DNA of 64,000 nt from Bacillus sp. CH30_1T (GTDB taxonomy: Bacteria; Bacillota; Bacilli; Bacillales; Bacillaceae_B), in the NCBI RefSeq assembly GCF_008364765.1, contig NZ_VTUY01000010.1:62001-126000 (forward strand). Reading direction: 5' to 3'. This document shows, in pieces, positions 16,626 through 28,777 of this stretch. Below the pieces are notes generated by a model. The model had not been told where the DNA came from, ran no database searches, and saw only the letters and a list, made by a program, of their open reading frames with translations. Position 1 is the stretch's first letter, and every line of letters starts with the position of its first letter. The translations under genes were made by a program, and so were the position numbers.

Positions 16626-17560
16626 TTCATCACCCGCTTCTCGTTCAAATACTCGATGACCACATTATTAAATAAGGAAATCCCTTTGTAATCAGAGATA
16701 TGTGAAGGAAGCTCCTGCAGGATCTGATAAAACTCTTCGGTCCATTCCGGGTTTCGAGTGAACTTTTCCAGTGAGAGGAGGTGGGTATGAATCGTGAACA
16801 GTAATCCATTCGAGCCCGGTAATCGGAATAATTTCTGTACCTCTACCCGCATATGAACGAATTCACCCGCATTTTCCACTGTAACTTGCCTTCTGTTCTT
16901 CCCCCACTGATCAAAGGTTTCAAGTGAAGTATCCAAGTGATTTCCCGCCATTAACGACCAATTCCTCCTGATCCATGGGTCTCCTGCTTCCATACGCATT
17001 AAAAACGTCAGAATCCGCTGATCCAAGCTTTCTTCTTTAAAACCTGGAATCGGCTTATGAATCTCCTTAAAACTCATTCCTGTATTAAACGCAAGGGACC
17101 AATTAGCAGGAAAACAAAGCTGACCCGCATCCAAATATAAATCCCCATCCCGCTGCATCATCAAAATTAAATCTTCTTGCACATGTCGACCGATAAAATC
17201 GAGTGGTTCCATGGATAAAGTGGATTCATCCCCGAGTATAAATGTTGTTTGTTCATTTAGAATGTGATTGTGGAACGTCCATTTCCCTTCATTTTTTTCA
17301 AGGGAAAACTGTTGAGGATAATACGTAGTGAGATGTTGTATGACCAGTTCTGTTATTTCCCATTGAGCTTTCAAGGTATGCCGCTGGGACTGAAAGCACC
17401 GCTCGGGATGATGCGTAAGCAGATTCCGTTTAAGCTTGATTTCTTTTTGATAAGACGATGTAATCTCCACACCACTCGGCTCATCCAAAGGAAACGAATT
17501 ATTGGAATACCGATACACCTCCCCCTTAAAAGGATAAGGAAACGAATCCACTTTTACCAT
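16622..17560 (-). CDS. Heme-dependent oxidative N-demethylase subunit (DUF3445)
   Basis: A 312-residue protein of the HODM alpha-subunit family. It has the family landmarks: an N-terminal FPYPFKGEVYR, a middle DFIGRHVQEDLILM, the segment LCFPANWSLAFNTGMSF followed by HKPIPGF, and RNWSLM. HODM enzymes use heme and O2 to oxidise secondary or tertiary amines such as dimethylamine to the demethylated amine and formaldehyde. The frame opens at 17623, but AAAGGTG lies before the ATG at 17560 and the family starts there. It is the first gene of the coupled three-gene operon. Substrate is unknown. Confidence 0.82.
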   Translation of the reverse strand: MVKVDSFPYPFKGEVYRYSNNSFPLDEPSGVEITSSYQKEIKLKRNLLTHHPERCFQSQRHTLKAQWEITELVIQHLTTYYPQQFSLEKNEGKWTFHNHILNEQTTFILGDESTLSMEPLDFIGRHVQEDLILMMQRDGDLYLDAGQLCFPANWSLAFNTGMSFKEIHKPIPGFKEESLDQRILTFLMRMEAGDPWIRRNWSLMAGNHLDTSLETFDQWGKNRRQVTVENAGEFVHMRVEVQKLFRLPGSNGLLFTIHTHLLSLEKFTRNPEWTEEFYQILQELPSHISDYKGISLFNNVVIEYLNEKRVMK

Positions 17561-17607
17561 ACAACCACACCTTTGTCCGAAAATTCTTACTTTTATTTTA
17601 TCGCATG

Positions 17608-17637
17608 GAGGGACGGACCTCAAGAGGTCCGTCCCTC
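17608..17637. repeat. AGGGACGGACCT hairpin at the sqhC stop
   Basis: GAGGGACGGACCT and AGGTCCGTCCCTC form a perfect 13-bp stem around CAAG. It overlaps the squalene-hopene cyclase stop codon and has no proper T run on that strand. Confidence 0.85.
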
Positions 17638-19504
17638 ACCCGTATTTCTCTCTGTACCGACTGAGTGTGATCAGGGGCCAAGTCCATTGATAGCTATGGT
17701 AATGAATATAGAAGTTCCCTGGCAGACCGACTCCCGTGGGGTACGTTTTGGTTGAGTCATCTGCTTCTCCATTCATTAATTCGAGAATCGCCATGATACC
17801 CAGGTCAATTGCAGGAGTTGGTTTGTCTTCGATACAGATGAGAGATTCAAGTGCCCATGCTGTTTGCGAGGGGGTGCTGAAGGAAAGAGGCAAGTATGTC
17901 TTTTCCTGATCACTGTAACAGGATTCTCCCCAGCCACCGTCTTTGTGTTGAATGCTTTCCAGCCAAGCTTTTGCTCTTTGGATATGTTTATCAGAAGAAG
18001 GCACACCCGTTGCTTTCATACCCGTGATGGCCGCCCATGTTCCATAGATATAGCAGACACCCCAGCGCCCGTACCAGGATCCTTCGTCCTTTTGCATCAG
18101 TTTCAGCCATTGAATCCCCCTATTCACCTGTGGATGGTCTTTGGTCAGACCTGCCCGGCTGCCGAGAAATTCCAGTGTTCTTCCTGTTAGATCAGGAGTT
18201 GATGGATCGATTGCCGCTGCCTCAGACCCGTCCATTGGAAAAGAAGTAAGGATACCTTTCGTCTTGTTTATTTCAAATGCCGGCCAGCCTCCATCACGGT
18301 TTTGCATACCGATGACCCATTCAATCCCACGATCCCATGATTGCCGGACAAGTGGATTCTCTGCAGCTGAATAGGTAATGGACCTGAGAGCCGCTGTCGT
18401 ATCATCCACATCGGGGTGAATGTTATTGCTCTCTGAAAAGCCCCATCCCCCGGGCTTCACTCTGCTCTCCATCGCCCAATCTCCATAACGAAAGTGTTGC
18501 TTTTTACCAAGGTACTCCACCGCTTTCTCTATAGAGTGGTCTCGTGCATCCACCCCCGCTTCCTGAAGGGCATGGCTGATCAGGGCTGTGTCCCAAATGG
18601 TTGAGGGAGAATTTTGAATATGAATGCCTTTCTTCGTTTCGCATGCCATCTCTTTTAATCCCTGTATCGCCTTTACAATGATGGGATCACTCTTCTTATA
18701 TCCCACAGCCAAAAGGGCATAAATCATATAAAAAGTCGAACTGAAGTAACTAAGATACGTTCCATCTGATTCTATCCGTTGCAGCATGTACTGCTGTGCA
18801 AACTGCCGGGCCTGTTGATGAAGATGGGATGGAATACTTATTAAGGACTGTAGGCCTTCGTTGATTTTCGAAAATAATTTCAGCTCCCTTTCACTGTATC
18901 TCACTTCATATGGTCCGCGGGACAGATGTTGTACTTGTGGTCTGTTTTTTGTTTTTAATGAGAATCGCTGATCTTTCAGGAGCAGCAGTGGTGCTAAATG
19001 AGCCCGTGCGTAGCTGCTGAAATCCCAAAAGTTCAGAGGGAATTGTTTCGGAATCAATAAAAATTCAATGGGAATCGGAACCAAATACTTCCAATCATAT
19101 TGTCCATGAATAGCAAGCATACTTTTCGTAATTGAATGAGCCTTGTGAACCCCTCCTTTTTTCTCTATAAAATGTTTCGCTTTCACAAGTCTCTTATCAT
19201 CATCCTTCACCTTTCCGCTATACATGAGGGCAAAGTAAGCCTCAATCGTTGAAGACAGATTTCCTTCCTTCTCATCCTCAAAAAGTTTCCATGTCCCCTC
19301 CCTTGTTTGCACTTTCCAAAGGCGGTTCACCAGCCGTCCCACAAGCTCTTGATCATCCATCTCAAGGGAACGTAGAAGAATGATCATATATGCATCGGTC
19401 ATCACGCTATTTTCAAAGCAGAAGGACCAGCTTCCGTCTGCATTCTGTTTATGCTGAAGATCACTCACCATTTTATGAATCGTGTTCTCAATCTTCTTTT
19501 TCAT
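17636..19504 (-). CDS. sqhC: Squalene-hopene cyclase / sporulenol synthase
   Basis: A 622-residue class II triterpene cyclase that protonates and cyclises squalene or related polyprenes at the membrane. The catalytic DXDD motif is DVDD at residues 365-368, and QW repeats are frequent (for example QNRDGGWPAF, QKDEGSWYGRWG, QHKDGGWGES). The PGGWGF context and C-terminal HYHSYQWTWPL are typical. Length matches SqhC of B. subtilis (632 aa), which makes sporulenol. The start has AAGG about 8 nt upstream. No farnesyl or squalene synthase gene is adjacent. The product cannot be told from sequence alone. Confidence 0.93.
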   Translation of the reverse strand: MKKKIENTIHKMVSDLQHKQNADGSWSFCFENSVMTDAYMIILLRSLEMDDQELVGRLVNRLWKVQTREGTWKLFEDEKEGNLSSTIEAYFALMYSGKVKDDDKRLVKAKHFIEKKGGVHKAHSITKSMLAIHGQYDWKYLVPIPIEFLLIPKQFPLNFWDFSSYARAHLAPLLLLKDQRFSLKTKNRPQVQHLSRGPYEVRYSERELKLFSKINEGLQSLISIPSHLHQQARQFAQQYMLQRIESDGTYLSYFSSTFYMIYALLAVGYKKSDPIIVKAIQGLKEMACETKKGIHIQNSPSTIWDTALISHALQEAGVDARDHSIEKAVEYLGKKQHFRYGDWAMESRVKPGGWGFSESNNIHPDVDDTTAALRSITYSAAENPLVRQSWDRGIEWVIGMQNRDGGWPAFEINKTKGILTSFPMDGSEAAAIDPSTPDLTGRTLEFLGSRAGLTKDHPQVNRGIQWLKLMQKDEGSWYGRWGVCYIYGTWAAITGMKATGVPSSDKHIQRAKAWLESIQHKDGGWGESCYSDQEKTYLPLSFSTPSQTAWALESLICIEDKPTPAIDLGIMAILELMNGEADDSTKTYPTGVGLPGNFYIHYHSYQWTWPLITLSRYREKYG

Positions 19505-19584
19505 ACATTTATCCTTCCTCCCGATATCTGCTCTGATGTAATGTATATGTGAAGAATGCGGGTACTAGTAGTGAGATGCAAAGA

Positions 19585-19618
19585 AGAGCCTGCTCTCCGG
19601 TTGCGGGGCAGGCTCTTT
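19585..19618 (-). terminator. Terminator of the DUF2161 gene
   Basis: GAGCCTGC and GCAGGCTC pair around a 14-nt GC-rich loop directly after the stop, followed on the minus strand by TTCTTT. Confidence 0.7.
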
Positions 19619-20332
19619 CTATTGTTCTTCTATTTTCTTAGAGTAGTAGCTTACAAGTTCGGGATACTTCTCAAGCTCTTTTTTTCCTTGCTCCGTTACC
19701 TGGTAAACTCCCCTTTTTACCCGCTCAAACCAGCGGTAATAATTCTTCTGAAGAATGGAGGGAGTTTTCGCACCCGTACCCAACTTAGCTAAGTTCCTCG
19801 GTGACATGGGCCCATGTTTTTCCAGATAACAGGCAATCTGAATGCAGTTTTCCTTGTAAGCTGTCATGATTTTCGTTTTATTGCTGCCACCTACATTGTA
19901 ATCTGCACTGCGCCCTTCGATTTCTTTTACAAGAGCTTCTCTTTTCCGCTTGCTGTTCTTCATGCTCTTATTCCGGTCAAAGGTTTCCGGATGTATGACA
20001 AAATCAAGTTTTGGCGTTTTCGTTGTAAATGAGACAGTGATCAGACCGAGCTCTAATCTGCGAACCAAGTGACAGACATCATTCCACCGCTTTGATCGGG
20101 GACGCTTTGGTTTCGGGATCGCAATGTACACAAGGTCTGTGAGTCTCTGCCGCTTTGTCGCTTGAATAAGAAGCTCGACATTCAATGAAAGCTTCAACTC
20201 TACAATCACAAGTTCGTCTTCTTTAAAGGCAGTCACATCACAATCGTTCACTTCACCGTTCACCTGGTAACCCTGTTTATGAAAATGTTTTTGGATCGGA
20301 TGATAAAGATCCGATTCTTTAAGTTTCTTCAT
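19619..20332 (-). CDS. DUF2161 protein, putative PD-(D/E)XK nuclease fold
   Basis: A 237-residue cytosolic protein. The N-terminal half contains DVTAFKEDELVIVELKLSLN, where Asp and the E-x-K pair fit a PD-(D/E)XK nuclease-like active site. The middle is very basic (KRPRSKRW, NSKRKREALVKEI), and the C-terminal part looks like a winged helix (YLEKHGPMSPRNLAKLGTGA, RWFERVKRGVYQVTEQG). This matches the DUF2161 family, described as PD-(D/E)XK-type phosphodiesterases. The cellular role is unknown. It is a single-gene unit. Confidence 0.75.
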   Translation of the reverse strand: MKKLKESDLYHPIQKHFHKQGYQVNGEVNDCDVTAFKEDELVIVELKLSLNVELLIQATKRQRLTDLVYIAIPKPKRPRSKRWNDVCHLVRRLELGLITVSFTTKTPKLDFVIHPETFDRNKSMKNSKRKREALVKEIEGRSADYNVGGSNKTKIMTAYKENCIQIACYLEKHGPMSPRNLAKLGTGAKTPSILQKNYYRWFERVKRGVYQVTEQGKKELEKYPELVSYYSKKIEEQ

Positions 20333-20460
20333 GGTAAAAACCTTTCTGGGAAAGAATTCTATAGGGTAAAGTATAGACTATTCGAGAGATTTTTGCAGTT
20401 TGGAAGAAAAAGAGACCCCAACTCATGGTGCGGGAGTTGCGGCGGAAGGCTTTCGGTTTC

Positions 20461-20520
20461 GTTTATCTGCCGTGTTGGGGATTTATCTGCCATATTTACG
20501 TTATATATGCCATTCTGCAA
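20461..20520 (+). repeat. 20-bp-period tandem repeat with TTTATCTGCC core
   Basis: Three successive 20-bp units start at 20461, 20481 and 20501 and share T(T/A)TATCTGCC or TATATATGCC at the same phase. The 234-bp gap between the DUF2161 and PTS genes (20333-20566) otherwise holds no gene that I can see. Confidence 0.5.
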
Positions 20521-20566
20521 AATCTGACACATTTTGCTATCCATTCTTATGAACTAACTACAATCC

Positions 20567-22015
20567 CTACCCTCGAATCCTCTCAATCTCATCAGCCACA
20601 AACTGCACCGAAGTCCCGACAATCACTTGAATGCTATTTTCCCCAACTACATGAAGTCCCGGAACCCCTGTCGCTTTGATTCGAGCCTGATCCACCGCAT
20701 CCATTTCCTTCACTTCCACTCTCAATCTTGTTATACAGTTATCAACGGATGTTACATTATCATCTCCGCCGAGTCCTGCATAAATCTCCGTTGCCATCAC
20801 TGCAAACCTTTCGCTTTGAGTAAGGACTGTTTCACTCCCCACTACTGTATCTTCATTTTCCTCTTCACGCCCCGGAGTCATAAGATTGAATTTCGTGATC
20901 ATGAAACGGAACAAGAAATAGTAGAGAAGGGCAAATACGACACCTTGTATGAGCAGCATGTACGGAAGATTCGCTAACGGAAGTCTTGAACTCAGGACAA
21001 AATCGACGAACCCTGCGCTGAAACCAAATCCTGCCGTCCATTGAAAGAAGGAGGCAATGGCCAGGGATAATCCTGTCAACACCGCATGTGCTACATAAAG
21101 GGCAGGTGCCACAAACATGAAGGCAAACTCGAGAGGCTCAGTCACTCCTGTAAAAAAGGAAGCAAAACCGGCTGCCAGCATCAGTGACGCCACCTGCTTC
21201 TTCTTACTTGGCTTCGCAGCATGATAGATGGCGAGCCCCGCTGCAGGAAGACCAAACATCATAACCGGAAAGAACCCAGCCTGATACATACCCGTCACAC
21301 CTTTTTCACCCTTACCTGACCAGAAGTTCCCGATATCATTAATACCGGCAACGTCGAACCAGAACACTGAATTCAAGGCATGATGCAATCCAGTAGGAAT
21401 TAATAATCGATTAAAGAATCCATATAAACCCGCACCCGTGAAGCTTAATCCACTGATTTCCTTACCGAATGATACTAGAGCAGTGTAGATGACCGGCCAA
21501 ACAAACAGCATCACTCCTGATACAACCAGCATGGCAACCGCCGACATGATCGGAACCAATCTTTTTCCGCTAAAAAAGGCAAGTGCATCCGGAAGCTTCA
21601 CATGACTGAATCGATTGTACATAGCTGCCGCAACGATCCCTGACAAAATCCCGACAAACTGATTACCGATTTTCTCAAATGCCGGATTGACCGCTGCGGC
21701 ATCCACACCTTGAAGCAGTGCAACTGAGTCCGTTGAAAGGAGTGTCGTAATCACGAGATAAGCGACCAAGCCGCTCAGTGCTGCAGAACCATCCTTCGTT
21801 TTGGCCATACCCAGTGCTACACCGACTGCAAACAGAATCGACATATTATCAATGATCGAAGCGCCAGCCTTGATTAAGAAGGCTGCAATCGGACTATCCG
21901 CGCCCCATCCAGTCGGGTCGATCCAATACCCAATCCCCATCAGAATCGCAGCAGCCGGCAAAACGGCAACCGGAAGCATCAACGAACGACCAATGCGCTG
22001 AAGATATTTCATCAT
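20567..22015 (-). CDS. nagP: PTS transporter, GlcNAc-type EIICB
   Basis: A 482-residue phosphotransferase permease of the glucose/N-acetylglucosamine family. The EIIC domain spans about residues 1-375 with ten or so membrane helices and the substrate loop ASFFTGVTEPLEFAF; a linker leads to an EIIB domain (about 400-482) with the phosphorylated Cys in SVDNCITRLRV. There is no EIIA domain, as in NagP. It should import and phosphorylate GlcNAc to GlcNAc-6-phosphate, the same intermediate reached by the MurNAc pathway 15 kb away. GGGGG precedes the tandem ATGs. An operator-like inverted repeat lies upstream. Confidence 0.87.
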   Translation of the reverse strand: MMKYLQRIGRSLMLPVAVLPAAAILMGIGYWIDPTGWGADSPIAAFLIKAGASIIDNMSILFAVGVALGMAKTKDGSAALSGLVAYLVITTLLSTDSVALLQGVDAAAVNPAFEKIGNQFVGILSGIVAAAMYNRFSHVKLPDALAFFSGKRLVPIMSAVAMLVVSGVMLFVWPVIYTALVSFGKEISGLSFTGAGLYGFFNRLLIPTGLHHALNSVFWFDVAGINDIGNFWSGKGEKGVTGMYQAGFFPVMMFGLPAAGLAIYHAAKPSKKKQVASLMLAAGFASFFTGVTEPLEFAFMFVAPALYVAHAVLTGLSLAIASFFQWTAGFGFSAGFVDFVLSSRLPLANLPYMLLIQGVVFALLYYFLFRFMITKFNLMTPGREEENEDTVVGSETVLTQSERFAVMATEIYAGLGGDDNVTSVDNCITRLRVEVKEMDAVDQARIKATGVPGLHVVGENSIQVIVGTSVQFVADEIERIRG

Positions 22016-22056
22016 CTTGTTTTCCCCCTATCAGTCTATTTTTCACTTCAAGATGC

Positions 22057-22078
22057 TTTGTCTAGTAAATTGGACAAA
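22057..22078. promoter_or_regulatory. Operator-like inverted repeat upstream of nagP
   Basis: TTTGTC and GACAAA face each other across 10 bp, including TAGACAAA on the minus strand, the core seen in NagR (GntR-type) dre sites. It lies 42 nt upstream of the nagP start. Assignment to NagR is inference. Confidence 0.4.
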
Positions 22079-22198
22079 ACCTCTCCCATAAAAAATATTC
22101 TGGTTCCAACCTGTTTAGAAGTGAATATGGATGAATATTCAACCCCAAGCACCCATCCCCTGCCATAATTCACTACATACAATCCAAAAAACAAAGAA

Positions 22199-22232
22199 AA
22201 ACCCCCATCAGGCATCTAAAGCCCGATGGAGG
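22199..22232 (-). terminator. Terminator of the gltAB operon
   Basis: On the minus strand CTCCATCGGGC and GCCTGATGGGG pair and are followed by TTTTTC. A single arm of the AGGGACGGACC repeat (22228-22242) is fused to its upstream side. Confidence 0.75.
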
Positions 22233-22244
22233 TCCGTCCCTCTA

Positions 22245-23732
<1,488 letters not shown>

Positions 23733-23749
23733 AGTATCCCCCTCCCTCT

Positions 23750-26700
23750 TTATTTCGCTGGTTCTAACACTTTTTTCTCTTCTTTTGTACCTTCTTCAAA
23801 TGCTGCCATTTCAGCATCGAATTTCTCTAATCCACTATTTTCAAGCTGACTGATCCGTTCTCTCATCTTGAGATACGATTTCGGAATCACGCGTACAAAT
23901 TTTGACACGTAAGAATCCCAGTTCGCTAAAATCTTCTTGCCGTTGTTACTATTTGTATAATGAACGTATTTCTCGATCATGTCGTATACATCTTTCATTT
24001 CTTCCGGGTCAAATAATGGTTGAACAAGAACCAGTTCTTGATTACATCTTGATCGGAAGTTTTCATCCTCATCCAGTACATAGGCGACTCCACCTGACAT
24101 ACCGGCGGCAAAGTTTCGACCTGTAAGGCCGAGGACAACCACTTTTCCACCTGTCATATATTCACATCCGTGATCCCCGACGCTTTCAACGACTACCTGC
24201 GCTCCACTGTTACGGACACAGAAGCGCTCGCCGGCTACTCCATAAATGTATGCTTCTCCACCAGACGCCCCGTAGAAGGATACGTTGCCGATGATCGTGT
24301 TTCGTTCAGGAATAAACGTAGCGGTTGGATCGGGATGAACGATGATTTTCCCCCCTGATAAACCTTTTCCTACGAAGTCATTTGAATCCCCGACAAGTCT
24401 CAGCGTCAGACCTTTTGGAATAAAGGCACCGAAGCTTTGTCCTGCAGATCCTTTAAACGTCAAGCGGATTGTATCTTCCGGTAAGCCTTCAGCCCCATAA
24501 CGTTTTGTAATTTCGCTTCCAAGCATCGTGCCGGTTACACGGTGAATGTTTCGAATCGCTGTCGTCCATTCAACCGGTTCTCCCGTTTCAATCGCTTGGC
24601 GGCAACGAGGAATCAGCTCTTGATAATCCAGTGTTTTCTCAAGTTCGTGATCCTGTTTTCTTGTCGCATAGCGGCCCACCTTTTCAGGTACATCCGGCTG
24701 ATGCAGAAGAGCAGAAAGGTCGATTCCTTTCCCTTTCCAATGATCAATCGCTTTGTTTGCTTCAAGGATATCAGTTCTACCAATCATTTCATTGATCGTT
24801 CTGAAACCAAGTTGAGCCATAAGCTCTCTTGTTTCCTGGGCAACAAATCGCATGAAGTTCGCTACATGTTCAGGGTCACCTGTGTATTTTTTACGTAACT
24901 CAGGGTCTTGTGTCGCAATACCGACTGGACATGTATTCATATGACAAACACGCATCATGACACATCCAAGAACAACAAGCGGTGCAGTGGAGAATCCATA
25001 CTCTTCCGCCCCTAGAAGCGATGCAACAACAACATCCCGGCCCGTCATCATTTTCCCATCAGTCTCGACGACAATACGGTCACGAAGACGATTCAGTAAC
25101 AGGGTCTGATGAGCTTCGGCAAGACCGATCTCCCATGGCAATCCTGTATGTTTCAGACTGGTTCTCGGTGCAGCACCTGTTCCCCCGTCATATCCACTGA
25201 TTAACACAACGTCCGCCCGACCTTTTGCCACACCTGCAGCAATCGTTCCAACACCTACAGCTGATACCAGCTTTACGCTGATGCGGGCTTGCGGGTTTGC
25301 ATTCTTCAGGTTATAAATCAGTTCGGCAAGGTCTTCAATTGAATAGATATCATGATGAGGGGGTGGTGAAATCAATTCCACTCCAGGAGTAGATCCCCGC
25401 ACTTCAGCAACCCAAGGATATACTTTTTTTCCAGGGAGATGTCCCCCTTCACCAGGCTTCGCTCCTTGAGCAACCTTGATTTGTATTTCGTCGGCATTCA
25501 CCAGATAATGGCTCGTTACACCAAAGCGTCCTGAAGCAACTTGTTTGATCGAGCTGCGTCGTGAATCCCCATTTTCGTCCGGGGTGAAACGGCTGGGGTG
25601 TTCCCCACCTTCACCTGAGTTGCTCCGTCCGCCAATTTTATTCATGGCAACCGCTAATGCTTCATGGGCTTCCTGACTGATGGATCCGAATGACATGGCA
25701 CCAGTCTTGAAGCGGCGACAGATTTCTTCCACTGATTCAACCTCTTCAATCGGGATAGGCTTCGTTTCTTTAAACGAAAGAAGTCCGCGCAGCGATTGAA
25801 GATTCTGCTTTTCGTCTGTCAGCATGCTGGAGTATTTTTTGAATAACTCATAATTATTCGTACGGCATGCATGTTGAAGAGTGTGAATCGTACTTGGATT
25901 GTACGCATGATCTTCTCCATTTTTTCGGTATTGGAATTCATCTCCCGAATCCAATGTGCGTTGATTATCTTTTCGATCATTGAACGCTTTTCGATGCCTC
26001 AAAAGCACTTCTTTTTCGATGATACCCATCCCGATTCCGCCTAATCTAGACGCTGTACGGGTGAAATATTTATCAATCACATCTTTATGAATGCCTACCG
26101 CTTCAAATATTTGTGCTCCACGATAACTCTGAATCGTCGAGATTCCCATTTTAGATAAAACCTTGATAACACCGTCTGTCCCTGATTTCACAAATCTTTG
26201 CACCGCTTGTTCGTAAGTGGTGTCCTGCAGCTCGCCCTTATCGATCAGTTCACGCAGTGTTTCATAGGCTAAGTACGGATTGATTGCTTCTGCACCATAT
26301 CCGAGCAGGGTTGCGAAATGGTGAACCTCTCTTGGTTCCCCTGATTCCAAAAGGATGCTGACAGTTGTACGCGTTCCTTGGCGAATTAAGTGATGATGCA
26401 GTCCTGAAACGGCAAGGAGTGCTGGAATGGCTGCTTTGTCCTTCACAACTCCACGGTCAGATAAAATAAGGAGTGTCGCACCGGCTTCAACGGCCTTGTC
26501 GGCTTTTTCATACAGAGCATCCAGCGTGCTTTCAAGCTGATTTTCCTCATCTGTTACATCAAATAAAATCGATAAAGTAATGGCTTTGAAGCCCTTTTCG
26601 TTTTGGTGACGAATCTTTTCAAGCTCTTCCCCGGTTAAAATCGGTGTCTTTAAATGGATATGCCTGCAGCTTTCAGGACCCGGGTTAACCAGGTTACCTT

Positions 26701-28348
26701 CTGCTCCAATCGTTGTTCCTACAGATGTAATGATCTGTTCTCGAATCGCATCGATCGGCGGGTTTGTCACTTGAGCAAATAGCTGTTTGAAGTAGTTATA
26801 TAGAAGCTGTGGCTTTTTCGATAATACCGCAAGAGGTGAATCATATCCCATGGAACCAACCGGATCTTTTCCGTCCGTCACCATCGGCTTAATGATTTTG
26901 TTCAATTCCTCATTTGTATAGCCAAAAGCCTGCTGCTGCAATACCACTTCTTCTGAATCCAGTTGAACTGGCTCATGTGTCGTTTCAGGTAATTCCTCAA
27001 GTTCAAATTTATTGTTGTCCAACCAATGTCTGTACGGATGCTCAGAGGCAACGCGCAGCTTAATCTCTTCATCGGGAATGATTCTTCCTTTTTCCAGATC
27101 AACAAGCAGCATTTTTCCTGGCTGTAATCGATCTTTGTACACAATGTCATCGGCAAAAATATCCAGGGCCCCTACTTCAGAACCCAGAACGATCATACCG
27201 CTTTTAGTCACATAGTAACGTGCAGGTCGAAGTCCATTTCGGTCAAGGCAAGCACCAATCTGTTTTCCATCCGTAAACACAAGGGCTGCCGGTCCATCCC
27301 ACGGCTCCATCAAACAGCTATGATACTCGTAGAAGTCCTTTTTCTTCGGATGAATCGTGTCATCGTTTTCCCAAGGCTCCGGTACCATCATCATGGCAGT
27401 GTGAGCAAGGGATCTTCCTGATAAATGAAGGAATTCAAAGCAGTTATCAAACATAGAGGAGTCACTGCCTGTCTCATCAATGACAGGAAGGATCTTTTCC
27501 AGATCTTCTTCTTTAAAAGCGCTTGAATGGCACAGCTTCTCACGTGCCCGCATCCAGTTCACATTACCTCGTAATGTATTGAATTCTCCATTATGGATCG
27601 TATATCGGTTTGGATGAGATCGCTGCCAGCTTGGGAAAGTGTTTGTACTAAAGCGGGAATGTACAAGGGCTAAAGCTGACCGGAACTCAGGATGGTTGAG
27701 GTCGATATAAAAGGAATCTAGCTGTTCAGGTATGAGCATCCCTTTGTAAACGATGGTCGTGGACGACAAGCTACAAAGATAGACATCTTCTTGTCCCTCA
27801 ACAGTCGCCACTTCTTTTTCAATTCGTTTCCGGATGACATACAGCTTACGCTCAAAATCCATCCGGGATTTTATGTCTTCGGATACGCCAATAAAGACTT
27901 GACGGATAAACGGTTTTGATTTCGATGCTACTTTACCTACAAAGGAGTCATTAAGAGGAACAGGTCTCCAACCAAGTGTCTTCTGACCTTCTTCTTCTAT
28001 GATGCGTTCGAAGATTTCTTTACTCTTCATGCGCTTCTCATAATTTTCAGGAAGGAACACCATCCCGATACCATATTCCCCTTTTCGGGGAAGGATGATG
28101 TCTTCTTTCTCACATTGCTTTTTGAAGAAATGATGAGGGATTTGAGTGAGGATACCTGCGCCGTCACCAGTACTTGTATCGGCTGATTGTCCTCCGCGGT
28201 GTTCTAAGTTACACAGAATGTTAATGGCATTCTGGACGATGTTATGACTTTTCGTCCCATCAATATTTGCGATCATTCCGATTCCACATGCTTCATGTTC
28301 TTGCGCAGGATCGTACATGCCTTGCGCTACAGGAAGATTCGTTTTCAT
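23750..28348 (-). CDS. gltA: Glutamate synthase large subunit
   Basis: A 1532-residue large subunit of NADPH-GOGAT. The Ntn-type glutaminase domain begins at Cys21 ([15 protein letters not shown]) after a short propeptide; the central and FMN-binding domains follow ([36 protein letters not shown]), with the 3Fe-4S Cys in [15 protein letters not shown], and the GXGXG beta-helix domain at the end ([16 protein letters not shown]). GGAGG lies 7 nt before the ATG. In B. subtilis the activator gene gltC sits divergently upstream; no LysR-type gene is found here, but an 18-bp palindrome lies in the leader. Confidence 0.96.
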   Translation of the reverse strand: MKTNLPVAQGMYDPAQEHEACGIGMIANIDGTKSHNIVQNAINILCNLEHRGGQSADTSTGDGAGILTQIPHHFFKKQCEKEDIILPRKGEYGIGMVFLPENYEKRMKSKEIFERIIEEEGQKTLGWRPVPLNDSFVGKVASKSKPFIRQVFIGVSEDIKSRMDFERKLYVIRKRIEKEVATVEGQEDVYLCSLSSTTIVYKGMLIPEQLDSFYIDLNHPEFRSALALVHSRFSTNTFPSWQRSHPNRYTIHNGEFNTLRGNVNWMRAREKLCHSSAFKEEDLEKILPVIDETGSDSSMFDNCFEFLHLSGRSLAHTAMMMVPEPWENDDTIHPKKKDFYEYHSCLMEPWDGPAALVFTDGKQIGACLDRNGLRPARYYVTKSGMIVLGSEVGALDIFADDIVYKDRLQPGKMLLVDLEKGRIIPDEEIKLRVASEHPYRHWLDNNKFELEELPETTHEPVQLDSEEVVLQQQAFGYTNEELNKIIKPMVTDGKDPVGSMGYDSPLAVLSKKPQLLYNYFKQLFAQVTNPPIDAIREQIITSVGTTIGAEGNLVNPGPESCRHIHLKTPILTGEELEKIRHQNEKGFKAITLSILFDVTDEENQLESTLDALYEKADKAVEAGATLLILSDRGVVKDKAAIPALLAVSGLHHHLIRQGTRTTVSILLESGEPREVHHFATLLGYGAEAINPYLAYETLRELIDKGELQDTTYEQAVQRFVKSGTDGVIKVLSKMGISTIQSYRGAQIFEAVGIHKDVIDKYFTRTASRLGGIGMGIIEKEVLLRHRKAFNDRKDNQRTLDSGDEFQYRKNGEDHAYNPSTIHTLQHACRTNNYELFKKYSSMLTDEKQNLQSLRGLLSFKETKPIPIEEVESVEEICRRFKTGAMSFGSISQEAHEALAVAMNKIGGRSNSGEGGEHPSRFTPDENGDSRRSSIKQVASGRFGVTSHYLVNADEIQIKVAQGAKPGEGGHLPGKKVYPWVAEVRGSTPGVELISPPPHHDIYSIEDLAELIYNLKNANPQARISVKLVSAVGVGTIAAGVAKGRADVVLISGYDGGTGAAPRTSLKHTGLPWEIGLAEAHQTLLLNRLRDRIVVETDGKMMTGRDVVVASLLGAEEYGFSTAPLVVLGCVMMRVCHMNTCPVGIATQDPELRKKYTGDPEHVANFMRFVAQETRELMAQLGFRTINEMIGRTDILEANKAIDHWKGKGIDLSALLHQPDVPEKVGRYATRKQDHELEKTLDYQELIPRCRQAIETGEPVEWTTAIRNIHRVTGTMLGSEITKRYGAEGLPEDTIRLTFKGSAGQSFGAFIPKGLTLRLVGDSNDFVGKGLSGGKIIVHPDPTATFIPERNTIIGNVSFYGASGGEAYIYGVAGERFCVRNSGAQVVVESVGDHGCEYMTGGKVVVLGLTGRNFAAGMSGGVAYVLDEDENFRSRCNQELVLVQPLFDPEEMKDVYDMIEKYVHYTNSNNGKKILANWDSYVSKFVRVIPKSYLKMRERISQLENSGLEKFDAEMAAFEEGTKEEKKVLEPAK

Positions 28349-28386
28349 CCAATGTCCTCCTCTACCAAACTTGTATATTTTTTGAA

Positions 28387-28404
28387 TAATTAACCGGTTA
28401 ATTA
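28387..28404. promoter_or_regulatory. Perfect 18-bp palindrome upstream of gltA
   Basis: TAATTAACCGGTTAATTA is self-complementary over 18 bp, centred 47 nt upstream of the gltA start. It differs from GltC and TnrA boxes. Probably an operator, regulator unknown. Confidence 0.5.
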
Positions 28405-28730
28405 AATTTTCTTAATTTTCGTTAGTATATCATGAAATTTAGAAAAAACGAAAAATTAAGTTAACAGGAAAAGCGGTTATTTTCCAAATATATATGTAAT
28501 AACAAGGATGAACGTTGATATATAAATGTTTATTTTAACTTAATATTCAGAATCTTTAAAAGCTTGATATAATCATAAAGAAATCGCTTTCAAAAAATCA
28601 CTCACTAAAACATTTTTCACCAAAACCCAACATGAATTTTCATGCAGAATTTTAATTAAAAAAATTTTTTTACCCCTGAAATCCAGCTGCTGAAACTCTT
28701 ATTCTTTTTCCTTCGATTCAAACCAAATGA
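28405..28730. other. AT-rich spacer upstream of gltA
   Basis: About 325 bp with very high A+T, several runs of A and T, and no open frame with a ribosome binding site. It should contain the gltA promoter; beyond the neighbouring palindrome I see no defined site. Confidence 0.5.
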
Positions 28731-28771
28731 ATAGGGACGGACCTCCACGATTCGTTGTGGTCCGTCCCTAT
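28731..28771. repeat. AGGGACGGACC hairpin after the SRPBCC gene
   Basis: ATAGGGACGGACC and GGTCCGTCCCTAT form the outer stem, with CCAC/GTGG continuing it and GATTCG as loop. It lies seven bases beyond the minus-strand gene stop at 28778. Confidence 0.8.
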
Positions 28772-28777
28772 TCTGAG

